This document shows, piece by piece, positions 1 to 7,793 of a DNA stretch of 38,829 bases (its first letter is position 1; each line of letters opens with the position of its first letter). A program made the translations under genes and the position numbers. The notes below the pieces were generated by a model, which worked only from the letters and a program-made list of their open reading frames with translations, searched no databases and was not told the origin of the DNA. The DNA comes from an uncultured Campylobacter sp. (GTDB lineage Bacteria > Campylobacterota > Campylobacteria > Campylobacterales > Campylobacteraceae): contig NZ_CALIBH010000134.1 in the NCBI RefSeq assembly GCF_938045775.1, positions 1 to 38,829 of the forward strand, given 5' to 3'.

Positions 1-91
1 TTTTAAACTAGAATTAATAAATAAAATTATATTATTTCTTTAAGAATAAGCATGCTTAGGATTAAATTTTATTAAGAAAGGACGGTTTGAA

Positions 92-259
92 ATGGAATTT
101 CTTATTTTGACGCTATTTTTGATCAGCGGGCTTATATTATATTTTAAGCCGCAGAGGAAAAATCTAGCTACGGGCTGCGCGGCAGCTGGCTGCGCGATAT
201 TGATCGCACTGGAATTTTACGTAAATTTATGGGTAGTCGTGCCGGTAGGCAACTTTTAG
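92..259 (+). CDS. dba: Small hydrophobic Dba-like protein (55 aa)
   Basis: A 55-residue protein starting MEFLILTLFLISGLILYF. It has one clear N-terminal membrane segment, a short basic stretch (PQRKN), then a second hydrophobic stretch. An AAAGGA ribosome site lies about 10 bases upstream, and the stop codon overlaps the AGGAGG ribosome site of the following dsbI, so translation is probably coupled. In Campylobacter jejuni a small gene, dba, sits directly before dsbI and is needed for its expression. Size, hydrophobicity and position match, but such short proteins have little sequence signal, so the name rests mainly on context. An AT-rich stretch with TATATTAT at about 28-38 could be its promoter. 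Confidence 0.6.
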   Translation: MEFLILTLFLISGLILYFKPQRKNLATGCAAAGCAILIALEFYVNLWVVVPVGNF

Positions 260-268
260 GAGGGCGAT

Positions 269-982
269 ATGCAAAATTTAGAACAAAATCAAATTCCCGC
301 CGCCGAGCGAGGATTTTTCAATCTAATGTCGCTAGCCATCATCGCCCTCGTGGCGCTCCCGGTCGGCATAGCTTGTTTGATACTAGGCTTTGGTATGGGA
401 GATAGCCCGTGCGTAATGTGCTGGGCGGAGAGGATCACGATGATAGCCATCAGCCTTATCGCGCTTTTTATCCTTAGATATGGTCTAAGACCCGGCTACG
501 TCGCGGCGCTTTTGCTAATGGCTTGCTGGGGGATGTTCAACGGCTTTATCCATTATAGCCTTGATGGGACGTTCGGGGGCTATCTCGACATAAAGCAGGG
601 CTTCGGACTTGAAATTTTAGGCGCGCACACGCAGCTTTGGGTCGTCGTCGTGGATTTTTGCGTGATCGCGTTTTTGGCGGTTATATTTTTATGTAGCAAA
701 AATTTGGGCGAGATAATGAAAAAGAGCACGAGCGGCGAATACGGCGAGTTTTTGCGCTATCTGCCTCTGGGCAAGATTGCAAATTTAATCTTCATCGTCA
801 TCATCGCCGCAAACTGCGCACAGGCTTTCATCGTCTCAGGCCCGCCGCCGTATCTGGGCTCTAGCACGCCGGCTAGATTAAGTCTTGATCCCGCCAAATG
901 GTTTTGGGAAAAAGATCACTGGCAAAGTGCGCTTGATTTTAGATTTGATTGGAATCCGGAGCTTCCGGATCTGCCAAACTAA
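269..982 (+). CDS. dsbI: DsbB/DsbI-family thiol oxidoreductase, membrane
   Basis: Inner-membrane disulfide-forming protein of the DsbB family, which reoxidises a periplasmic DsbA-type partner and passes electrons to quinone. The 237-residue protein has about five membrane segments (roughly 19-40, 55-71, 74-95, 120-142, 170-190). The redox motif CVMC is at C48-C51, followed by WAER as in the family. I see no second cysteine pair in the loop at about 96-118, unlike classical DsbB. C. jejuni DsbI, as I recall it, is about twice as long and ends in a beta-propeller; here the protein stops at 237 and a separate exported protein follows after 11 bases. Start chosen at the ATG with AGGAGG 7 bases upstream. 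The downstream molybdoenzyme suggests it serves this respiratory operon. Confidence 0.82.
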   Translation: MQNLEQNQIPAAERGFFNLMSLAIIALVALPVGIACLILGFGMGDSPCVMCWAERITMIAISLIALFILRYGLRPGYVAALLLMACWGMFNGFIHYSLDGTFGGYLDIKQGFGLEILGAHTQLWVVVVDFCVIAFLAVIFLCSKNLGEIMKKSTSGEYGEFLRYLPLGKIANLIFIVIIAANCAQAFIVSGPPPYLGSSTPARLSLDPAKWFWEKDHWQSALDFRFDWNPELPDLPN

Positions 983-993
983 GGAGCAAAAAG

Positions 994-1890
994 ATGAAAA
1001 AGCTGATGATTTTTACGGCGCTAGCGGCTCTGGCGTTTGGGTTTGAGTTTAATCTCGATAGCAAAGCAGGTGCACTTGAAGGCGTGAAGGAGCTCGGTGC
1101 ACCGAGTGCGGAAGTAAGCTTAAGCTTGCAAAACGATGCGCCGATTACGGGAGCGGACTACGACGCAGATAAAAAGCAGTTCGCACTGGTTTCTAAAAAT
1201 AACGAATTTTACGTTGCGGACGAAAATTTAAAGCCGCTTAGATACGGCAAGCACGATCGCCATTTTATAATGGAGATGGAGGCGACCGTGGGTGCTACGT
1301 GGTATAAAAATGAGCTCGGCATGATAAGCTTTAATAAAACCTTCGTCTTTTATGAGCCTGCGGACGGGCTTAGTGCAGAGGAGCAAAACAGCCAGTGGAG
1401 GCACTTAACCGAGGGCTGGGATAAATGGAAGCTAAACGATCTCGGCAACAAAGGGCGCTTCTCCACGCTTCGAGCAAAGCAACAATATATCCTCGGCTGG
1501 GATTACGACGCGGCTGCGAATAAATTTATCGTTGCGTCCGTGCCTAACGACGTGAGGGATTATTGGAGCGTGGCGGTGTTTGACGGCGATGACAAGATGA
1601 TTTTGGAGGAATTCATTCCGCAAATCGGCTCAAATTTAAAGCTAAAAGAGGGCAGGAGCCTAGGCGAATACTATGTCACGGGCATCGACGCTCAGCCTGA
1701 CGCAGTTTATCTTTTGAGTAAAAATTTCTCGACCATTTTAAAGCTAAATTTACAAACGCATGCAATTGAGGATGCGTATAGTTTTAGCGGAGCGGCAAAC
1801 GCAAGAGCGCTTGCGGTAAAGGACGGCAAATTCTATGTTTTTTCGCGCGAAGGCAAAGAAAATAAAGTTTTCATATACGATATGAAATAA
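994..1890 (+). CDS. Exported propeller-like protein, DsbI C-terminal domain equivalent
   Basis: A 298-residue secreted protein. The start is the ATG at 994, preceded by AAGGAG, not an upstream in-frame ATG at 949 that lies inside dsbI and lacks a ribosome site. Residues 1-16 (MKKLMIFTALAALAFG) form a signal peptide. The mature part has recurring beta-strand-like units such as ADYDADKKQFALVS, GWDYDAAANKFIVAS, GIDAQPDAVYLLS and ALAVKDGKFYVFS, which suggests a beta-propeller. In C. jejuni this domain is, to my knowledge, the C-terminal half of DsbI. Here it is an independent gene in a different frame with its own signal peptide, so it is a genuine gene split and not a frameshift. No catalytic residues are recognisable. 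Confidence 0.65.
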   Translation: MKKLMIFTALAALAFGFEFNLDSKAGALEGVKELGAPSAEVSLSLQNDAPITGADYDADKKQFALVSKNNEFYVADENLKPLRYGKHDRHFIMEMEATVGATWYKNELGMISFNKTFVFYEPADGLSAEEQNSQWRHLTEGWDKWKLNDLGNKGRFSTLRAKQQYILGWDYDAAANKFIVASVPNDVRDYWSVAVFDGDDKMILEEFIPQIGSNLKLKEGRSLGEYYVTGIDAQPDAVYLLSKNFSTILKLNLQTHAIEDAYSFSGAANARALAVKDGKFYVFSREGKENKVFIYDMK

Positions 1891-1912
1891 AGCCCACATT
1901 TAAGGAGAAGAG

Positions 1913-4204
1913 ATGCAAAGACGTTCTTTCTTAAAAGGCGCGGGAGCGGCTCTAGCTACGGCGGGAGCCTCTCCAAGCCTATTTGGTATGGAGCAGTTTG
2001 AGGTGGATTTTAAACCGAAATCCTATAAAAACGAGCAGGGCGTAGAGTATCACTACCTCACCTGTCCTAGAAACTGCCGCGACGCCTGTTCGATGATCGC
2101 AGAGATCAAAGACGGCAAGATGGTTAGCATCAAGGGCGATCCGAAGCACCCTCTAACGCAAGGCACGGTCTGCGTCAAGGGTCATACCTACGCGATGCAC
2201 CTATACAATGCCGATCGCATAATGTATCCGATGAAGCGCGTCGGTAAAAAGTGCGAGGGTAAATGGGAGCGCATAAGCTGGGATCAAGCGCTAAAAGAGA
2301 TAGCCGCCAAGCTTACTGAAATCAAGGCAAAATACGGCGGCGAGGCGCTGACGGAATTTGTTTATTCGGGCAACGAAGGGCATATCTCAAAGACGATCGC
2401 GCCGGGAAATTTCTTTGAAAAATACGGCGCTACAAGGCTTGTGCGTAACCCGTGCGACTGGCCGCGCTATGCAGGCACGCCAAGCGTCATCGGCACGGAC
2501 TTTTCAAAAGACGCATTGGAAGTCGATGAGAGCGATATGTATATTAGCTGGGGCTCAAACGAAGCCTACACGGCGGTGCACTGGATTAGATTTGCCCACC
2601 GCGTCAAAAAGCGAGGCGGCAAGATCATCGTCATAAATACGATCAGAATTCCGCTCGCAAACCAGGCCGATATGTTTATCCAGCTAAAGCCTTCGAGCGA
2701 TCCGGCATTTTGTCTAGCGGTCTGCAAATTTTTGATAGAAGAAGATCTATATGATCATGAATTCGTAGAAAAATATACGATGGGCTTTGACGAGCTGGTT
2801 AAAGAGTGTAGCCTCTACACCTACGGCGAGCTAAGCGATATGTGCGGCGCAAGCGTCGATCAGATCAAGGTTTTCGCGCGAGAATACGCCCATGCTAAAG
2901 CACCTGCCATTATGCACGGCGACGGCGGACAAAGGCATTTTAACGGCGCAAGGCTGGTGCGTGCGGTTACTTTCTTACCGGTACTTACGGGCTGCCTTAC
3001 AAAACTTGGCGGCGGATTATTCTGGGCTTATGTGCACGTAAAGGGCTGCTTTAACTTCGATAACTGCATGCCAGATCTTTCGCCGAAAGACGCGGAAGGC
3101 AAAAAGATAGAGCGCCAGCAAATAAGCTATATAGAATTTGGCAAAGGTATCCAAAAGGAAAATCCGACCTATTTGGGTAAACCGATAAATACGGTCATCC
3201 GAGCCTGTATCAACTACAACTCAAATTTGATGGTAACGGCGCCGAATACAAATTTAATCAAAAAACGCGTGATGGACGACGACTTTTTCCTAGTAGTCAT
3301 CGATCCTTACGACATCGACACCTGCGATTACGCTGACTACGTATTGCCGGGCGTTACCTTTATGGAGAGCGAAGATATTCAAAACGATCAAATTTCGGGC
3401 TACGTCTGCTACAACGCCCAAAGCGTCAAGCCGCTGGGCGAAGCCAAGACGAATTTGGAATTTTTTAACGCTCTAGCCAAGGCGATGGGATATAAAGAGG
3501 AGTGCTTTGATTGGGATAGCGAGACGGTTTGCAGGAGGTTTTTGGATACGGAATTTGCCAAAAAGCAAAATATCACCTACGAAAAGCTAAAGAGCGTAGG
3601 CTGGATTAAGCCGTTTAGGACTCCTGAGACGATGAAGGATCAGTTTCCTTACTACCCTTATGCGCCTAAGGACAAGCTGGTATTCGGCACTAAAAGCGGC
3701 AAGTGTGAGCTCTACTCCGAAGCTTTCAAGGACGCAGGCTATCACCCGGTAATCGATCTTGACGACGATTGGGATTACTACGAAAAACATAAAAATTTCG
3801 GCAAAGATTATTTGAAAAAATATCCGCTTTATTTTATGACGCCGGGTACGCAGCTTCAGGATAACTCAAACTGGGGCAATATGCCTTACATCCTAAAACG
3901 CGTCATAGTAAAGGGCAACGCTGAGCTCTTTATGACGTGCGAGGATATGCTGGCGCGCGGTATCAAAGAGGGCGATACGGTTGAAGCCACGAATGAAAAG
4001 GGTACGGCGATATTTACGGCGGTCGAGACCAATCAGATGCAGCCTGGAATCGTTTATGCATGGAATAACATTTGGGTTAAAGTAACCAAATCTCGCACTG
4101 GAGCAAACATCCTTTGCTCGGACGGAGTGAGCGATTTGGGTAACGGATCGACCTATACCGCAAGCTTTTGCGAAGTAAAAAAAGCTGCAAAACAGGAGGC
4201 ATAA
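1913..4204 (+). CDS. Tat-exported molybdopterin oxidoreductase, DMSO reductase family
   Basis: Catalytic subunit (763 aa) of a periplasmic molybdenum respiratory reductase. It starts with a twin-arginine signal, MQRRSFLKGAGAALATAGAS. A [4Fe-4S]-binding set follows at C51, C55, C59 and C87 (CPRNCRDAC then GTVCVKG). Cofactor-binding blocks typical of the family include YISWGSNEAYT, VINTIRIP and, near the C-terminus, PLYFMTPGTQLQDNSNW and the dinucleotide-binding C-terminal domain. C181, in NPCDWPRYAG, lies at about the position of the molybdenum ligand in relatives, so a Cys ligand is possible. Substrate is not decided by the sequence: DMSO, TMAO, another S- or N-oxide, or polysulfide are all candidates. 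The next three genes supply the Fe-S subunit, chaperone and membrane anchor. Confidence 0.85.
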   Translation: MQRRSFLKGAGAALATAGASPSLFGMEQFEVDFKPKSYKNEQGVEYHYLTCPRNCRDACSMIAEIKDGKMVSIKGDPKHPLTQGTVCVKGHTYAMHLYNADRIMYPMKRVGKKCEGKWERISWDQALKEIAAKLTEIKAKYGGEALTEFVYSGNEGHISKTIAPGNFFEKYGATRLVRNPCDWPRYAGTPSVIGTDFSKDALEVDESDMYISWGSNEAYTAVHWIRFAHRVKKRGGKIIVINTIRIPLANQADMFIQLKPSSDPAFCLAVCKFLIEEDLYDHEFVEKYTMGFDELVKECSLYTYGELSDMCGASVDQIKVFAREYAHAKAPAIMHGDGGQRHFNGARLVRAVTFLPVLTGCLTKLGGGLFWAYVHVKGCFNFDNCMPDLSPKDAEGKKIERQQISYIEFGKGIQKENPTYLGKPINTVIRACINYNSNLMVTAPNTNLIKKRVMDDDFFLVVIDPYDIDTCDYADYVLPGVTFMESEDIQNDQISGYVCYNAQSVKPLGEAKTNLEFFNALAKAMGYKEECFDWDSETVCRRFLDTEFAKKQNITYEKLKSVGWIKPFRTPETMKDQFPYYPYAPKDKLVFGTKSGKCELYSEAFKDAGYHPVIDLDDDWDYYEKHKNFGKDYLKKYPLYFMTPGTQLQDNSNWGNMPYILKRVIVKGNAELFMTCEDMLARGIKEGDTVEATNEKGTAIFTAVETNQMQPGIVYAWNNIWVKVTKSRTGANILCSDGVSDLGNGSTYTASFCEVKKAAKQEA

Positions 4205-4205
4205 A

Positions 4206-4757
4206 ATGAAACGAAAACAAGGATTTTTATTTGATTACAACTTTTGCATAGGTTGTAAGGCGTGTGAAATTTCATGTCAGGTCTATCACAACCAAGACCC
4301 CGACATCAACTGGCGCCATGTCGATATGATACTCATCCATGAAGACGAGATCGAAAAGGAAATTTTCATCTCGCATTCGTGCCACCATTGCGAAGAGCCT
4401 GCATGTATGGACGTTTGTCCCGTAGGAGCTTACATTAAGCTCGAAAACGGCGTAGTTCAGCCACTACACGATAAATGTATCGGCTGCGGATATTGCTTAG
4501 TCGCCTGTCCTTACGGCTCGATAACCAAAGGCAAAGACGGAAAAGCGCAAAAGTGCAACCTCTGCGCCGAGAAGCTCGAGCGCGGCGAGGAGCCTGCGTG
4601 CGTAGCGGGCTGTCCTTGCGACGTGCTAAAGCTGGTCGATAGCGACGTGAGCGATAGCGCGGGGATGGAGAAAGAGATGCCAGGCTTTAAACGCTTTTTT
4701 ACGAAGCCGAATATCCGCTTCTATCCTCGCATGAAGCGCAACGAGGTTATCCACTAA
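4206..4757 (+). CDS. Four-cluster ferredoxin subunit, DmsB/PsrB type
   Basis: Electron-transfer subunit (183 aa) of the molybdoenzyme encoded just upstream. Four cysteine sets for [4Fe-4S] clusters are visible in order: CIGCKACEISC (about 16-26), CHHCEEPACMDVC (about 59-71), CIGCGYCLVAC (about 92-102) and CNLC...CVAGC (about 119-139). This is the arrangement of DmsB, PsrB and related subunits. It lacks a signal peptide, as expected for a subunit carried out with its Tat-exported partner. It begins one base after the preceding stop codon, with an AGGAGG site inside the end of that gene. Confidence 0.88.
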   Translation: MKRKQGFLFDYNFCIGCKACEISCQVYHNQDPDINWRHVDMILIHEDEIEKEIFISHSCHHCEEPACMDVCPVGAYIKLENGVVQPLHDKCIGCGYCLVACPYGSITKGKDGKAQKCNLCAEKLERGEEPACVAGCPCDVLKLVDSDVSDSAGMEKEMPGFKRFFTKPNIRFYPRMKRNEVIH

Positions 4758-4767
4758 GGATAAAAAG

Positions 4768-5415
4768 ATGCGTAATTTAAAGCAGAGCCTTTGCGTCGAG
4801 GACTTTTTGAGGCAGGTATTTTTGGTGCCTCTTACCGGTGAAAATTTGGACGAGCTTTTAAATTTGACGCAGGATTTTGCGCCTAAGCTTAAAGAACATA
4901 AATTTATCCTCGAATTTGCCGAATGCAAAAGCGAGCCAAGCTTAATTGATGAAATTCGCTACGAATTCAATAGGCTCTTCGTAGGTCCTAAGCGCCCCAA
5001 AGCCGAGCCTTACGAGTCGGTGTATTTCGACTATCAAACGATGTTCGGGGCAAAGACGATGCAGGTGCGAAGCTTTTACGAGAGCTCTGGGCTAAAGCTC
5101 GAGGATGCGCAGCTTGATAAATTTCCCGACGATTTCATCGGGTACGAGTTGCAATATCTTTATTTTCTAAGTTTTAGCGCGCTAAAGGCGGAGGATGAGA
5201 CTAAATTTAACGAAATTCTGCGTAAAAAGGCGGAATTTATCGCTGCTCATCCGTCGCAGTGGTTTTGCAAATTTGCCGCTCGTTGCGATGAGCACGCAAA
5301 TTTAGACGTTTGGAAGAACTTCGGGAGCTTTTTAAATCTCTACCTAAATAGCGAGATGGATGCGCTGAAAAGTGCGCTAAAAGATCCTGAAATTTTTAAA
5401 AATTTAAAGGAATGA
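4768..5415 (+). CDS. TorD/DmsD-family redox enzyme maturation chaperone
   Basis: Cytoplasmic chaperone (215 aa) that binds the Tat signal of its molybdoenzyme and holds it until cofactor insertion. It is mostly helical, with the family blocks RYEFNRLFVGPKRPKAEPYESVYFD, then VRSFYESSGL and FPDDFIGYELQYLYFLS (the E-x-P-D-x-x-x-x-EL pattern). Position between the Fe-S and anchor genes matches dms/ttr-like operons. The stop codon overlaps the start of the next gene. I do not see features that assign it to one substrate class. Confidence 0.78.
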   Translation: MRNLKQSLCVEDFLRQVFLVPLTGENLDELLNLTQDFAPKLKEHKFILEFAECKSEPSLIDEIRYEFNRLFVGPKRPKAEPYESVYFDYQTMFGAKTMQVRSFYESSGLKLEDAQLDKFPDDFIGYELQYLYFLSFSALKAEDETKFNEILRKKAEFIAAHPSQWFCKFAARCDEHANLDVWKNFGSFLNLYLNSEMDALKSALKDPEIFKNLKE

Positions 5416-6305
5416 CGATGGTGCAGACGACTTGGGGATGGCTCATAGTCATCTATTTGTTTTTAGGCGGTTTAGGCGCCGGGGCATTTTTGTGCTCGGC
5501 TTTGGCTTACAAAGGCTTTTTGGGTTCATTAAACGAGAGGTTTTATAAATTCGGCTTTCTGCTCGCGCCAGTAGCGGTGATAATAGGAACCGCGCTTTTG
5601 CTGTTTGACTTGGCGCCGAGCGCTGCAATAAATCCTATTAAAATTTTACAGCTCTACACGCGTCCGGTATCGATGATGAGCATAGGTACGTATCTACTTA
5701 CGTTTTTTATCGTAGTTAGCGTTTTGGTGCTTTTGCAGATCAAAAAAAGCGGTAAAATTTGCGATATGATGCTCACGCTCGGAGCTATTTTGGCGCTTGG
5801 AGTGATGGGATATACGGGGCTACTGCTTTACGTCGTAAAGGCGATCCCGCTTTGGGCTAGCGTGTGGCTACCGATTTTATTTACGATCTCTGCGATCTCT
5901 ACGGGGCTTAGTGCAAACGCCGCCGCTACGCTAAATGCAGGGCACGGACTAAGCCACTGCGCGCATAAATTTCACGTCGTGTTAGTTGCGCTTGAGATCG
6001 TTGCGGTACTAGCGCTATTTGCGAGCGTGAGAAGCGAGGCTGCGGGCATGGCTAGCGTGACTAAGATAGTCAGCGGCTCGCTTGCGCCGATGTTTTGGAT
6101 AGGCTTTGTCGTGTTTGGGCTTGCTCTGCCGCTGCTAGGCGGAAGCAAATTTATGCTTCGCAGCTGCAGCGTGAATGCGGACGGCAGCGTCTGCGCGCAC
6201 GGCGGCGAGGAGGTAAAAAGCTGCGTTTATAACGAATACGGCGTACTTGTGGGCGGCTTTTGCCTAAGAGCGTTTATCGTGCTCGGTGCAGTCTATATAT
6301 TTTAA
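5412..6305 (+). CDS. NrfD/DmsC-type membrane anchor subunit
   Basis: Polytopic quinol-oxidising membrane anchor (up to 297 aa, about eight membrane helices). The N-terminus TTWGWLIVIYLFLGGLGAGA is typical of the NrfD/PsrC family. Two starts are possible: ATG 5412 overlaps the previous stop (ATGA) but is only one base from the AAAGGA site, while ATG 5418 has a better spacing of six bases and would shorten the protein by two residues. The C-terminal part has four cysteines (CSVNADGSVCAHGG, SCVYN, GFCLR), a mild peculiarity for an anchor. It is the last gene of the operon and is followed by a terminator. Confidence 0.82.
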   Translation: MTMVQTTWGWLIVIYLFLGGLGAGAFLCSALAYKGFLGSLNERFYKFGFLLAPVAVIIGTALLLFDLAPSAAINPIKILQLYTRPVSMMSIGTYLLTFFIVVSVLVLLQIKKSGKICDMMLTLGAILALGVMGYTGLLLYVVKAIPLWASVWLPILFTISAISTGLSANAAATLNAGHGLSHCAHKFHVVLVALEIVAVLALFASVRSEAAGMASVTKIVSGSLAPMFWIGFVVFGLALPLLGGSKFMLRSCSVNADGSVCAHGGEEVKSCVYNEYGVLVGGFCLRAFIVLGAVYIF

Positions 6306-6323
6306 CTCCTCCTTTCTGATACT

Positions 6324-6350
6324 GGTCGGACGAAAGTCCGACCTTTAAAT
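6324..6350 (+). terminator. Rho-independent terminator after the molybdoenzyme operon
   Basis: A perfect 8-bp stem, GGTCGGAC / GTCCGACC, closed by a GAAA tetraloop and followed by TTTAAATTTT. It begins 19 bases after the anchor gene's stop. Confidence 0.85.
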
Positions 6351-6420
6351 TTTAATCTTAAATTGTGATTTTTCGGTAGACCGCCAAAAGCGACACGGCA
6401 CTACACAACTCTTGACTTTA

Positions 6421-6449
6421 AAATTTGGGTTAAAAACTAACCCAAATTT
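6421..6449. repeat. 12-bp perfect inverted repeat in intergenic region
   Basis: AAATTTGGGTTA, a 5-base loop AAAAC, then TAACCCAAATTT. It lies in the 554-bp gap between the molybdoenzyme operon and cas6 and is next to a transposase fragment. It could be a stand-alone terminator for the reverse strand or debris of a mobile element. Apart from this, the first terminator, the transposase fragment and the cas6 promoter I see nothing in this gap. Confidence 0.6.
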
Positions 6450-6474
6450 GATAAGCACACTATTAAATTTACGC

Positions 6475-6606
6475 TTAGTTAAATTTTGATATCTTTGATG
6501 CTTCTATATCTTCTGTGAAGTATTTTAGAATTTCTATAAATTTAGCCTCAGAAATTCTTGAACGGGCTATATACTTATTTTTTAACTTCGCTACGCTCGT
6601 TACTTT
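6475..6606 (-). pseudogene. IS1595-like transposase N-terminal fragment
   Basis: Reading the reverse strand from the stop-delimited frame ending at 6475 gives KNKYIARSRISEAKFIEI followed by LKYFTEDIEASKISKFN and a stop. The pattern (N/K)RSRISE-x-KF-x-EI-x-x-x-F-x-x-D-x-EA-x-KI matches, from memory, the N-terminus of IS1595/ISHa1152-family transposases in epsilonproteobacteria. Only about 35 residues remain; the catalytic region is missing. This marks an old insertion beside the CRISPR locus. A database comparison would be decisive; a shared helix-turn-helix by chance is the alternative. Confidence 0.5.
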
Positions 6607-6826
6607 TCAAAAACATAGTTCTCATTGCAACTTACTACTTCTTTCTTTATATGGGTTTAAGTTAAAGAGAGCCTAATGAAAATTAACAAAAGTATAAAAT
6701 TTATTTTGTAAGCAAAATTCCCAAAACGATCAAATTTTAAATGCTTTTACTGTGTAAAATTTCTTATCAAACTTACAATTGCAAGCATATTTCGCCCGCC
6801 TTAAAATGCAAAAGCTCATTTTGTAG

Positions 6827-6832
6827 TATAAT
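6827..6832 (+). promoter_or_regulatory. Candidate -10 promoter element for cas6
   Basis: TATAAT inside TTTTGTAGTATAATTTTC, 28 bases upstream of the cas6 ATG, with a T/A-rich upstream stretch, as in Campylobacter sigma-70 promoters that have weak -35 boxes. Confidence 0.5.
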
Positions 6833-6859
6833 TTTCACAAAATATTATAAAGGCTATCC

Positions 6860-7672
6860 ATGCTTAAATACTTAGAATTAGGCGTTTGCGGCACCGATTT
6901 GAAGCCCTCACATCCTTTTATTGGCTCGGCGATCAGGGGCGCTTTCGGATACGCTCTTAGAAAGGCGAGTTGTCCTTTCGTAAGTGCAAACTGCGAGAAG
7001 TGCGACATCTCCGGCGAATGCGTATATAATGAATTTTTTGAAAATGTATCCGATACGCCAAATTTTAGGTTGGATATTAATCTTAATCAAAAAAGCTTTG
7101 ATTTTAAAATTTTACTTTTTGAGCACGCCGCGTGCTACCTGCCTCACGTCGCTATCGCTATTGTAAATATGCAAGAAATCGGGCTTGAGGTAAGCAGACG
7201 CAAGTTTAAATTTTCAAATTTTACTCTAAATGGCGAAATCGTAGAGCCTAAATCTCTACTCTCAAATAAGCCTGAGCCGCTAAATTTCACGCCCGATTTT
7301 GCTGCGGGCGATTATGAAATTTCGCTTCTTACCCCGCTTCGTATGAAGCAAAAAAATGTCCTCGTCCGCCGCGAGATCGACCTTAAGCCCTTCGTTCGCC
7401 AAATCGCTATGAGATTTGAGAACATAACGGGCAGGGCTATAGATAAATTCGAGGTAAAATTCCGCCGCTTCGAGCAGGATTTGCGCTTTTACGACATCAA
7501 TCGCTACTCAAACCGCCAGCACACTAAAATGCAATTCGGCGGCCTGCTTGGACAGATGCGAGTTTTCGGGCTTGATGAGCGCTCGGCAAAGCTTTTGCAA
7601 CTCGCCCAAATTACCGGAGTCGGCAAAAGCACGGTTTTTGGACTAGGCAAAATATGGGTGGCGCGGATTTAA
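6860..7672 (+). CDS. cas6: Cas6 family pre-crRNA endoribonuclease
   Basis: CRISPR RNA-processing RAMP protein (270 aa). The N-terminal part has GSAIRGAFGYALRKASCPF and a four-cysteine set (C38, C45, C48, C54, ending CVYNEFFE), a pattern found in the type III-associated Cas6 family. The C-terminus carries the glycine-rich RAMP loop, from GGLLGQMRVFG to GKSTVFGLGKIWV (about 227-267). It would cleave the array transcript in the repeat, leaving an ATTGAAAC-type 5' handle. In many RT-Cas1 loci Cas6 is fused to the RT-Cas1 chain; here it is a separate gene 121 bases upstream. Promoter upstream at 6827. The catalytic residue cannot be assigned by eye. Confidence 0.8.
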   Translation: MLKYLELGVCGTDLKPSHPFIGSAIRGAFGYALRKASCPFVSANCEKCDISGECVYNEFFENVSDTPNFRLDINLNQKSFDFKILLFEHAACYLPHVAIAIVNMQEIGLEVSRRKFKFSNFTLNGEIVEPKSLLSNKPEPLNFTPDFAAGDYEISLLTPLRMKQKNVLVRREIDLKPFVRQIAMRFENITGRAIDKFEVKFRRFEQDLRFYDINRYSNRQHTKMQFGGLLGQMRVFGLDERSAKLLQLAQITGVGKSTVFGLGKIWVARI

Positions 7673-7793
7673 ATTGTACCGCAGAATCCAAATTTTGCCG
7701 CGAGTTACAGAGCGGATAAATTTCGCCTTGGGTTACGGTATCGGCGCGTTTTGCTCGATATTTACTAGCTAAATGCAATGACAAGGAGGCGTC

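Noticed and set aside
949..993. Longer start for the propeller-like protein at ATG 949
   Set aside because: It lies inside dsbI, has no ribosome site and would place 15 residues before a good signal peptide; ATG 994 has AAGGAG at the right distance.
2358..2636. A 92-codon open frame inside the molybdoenzyme gene
   Set aside because: It lies wholly within a well-supported gene in another frame and has no family pattern.
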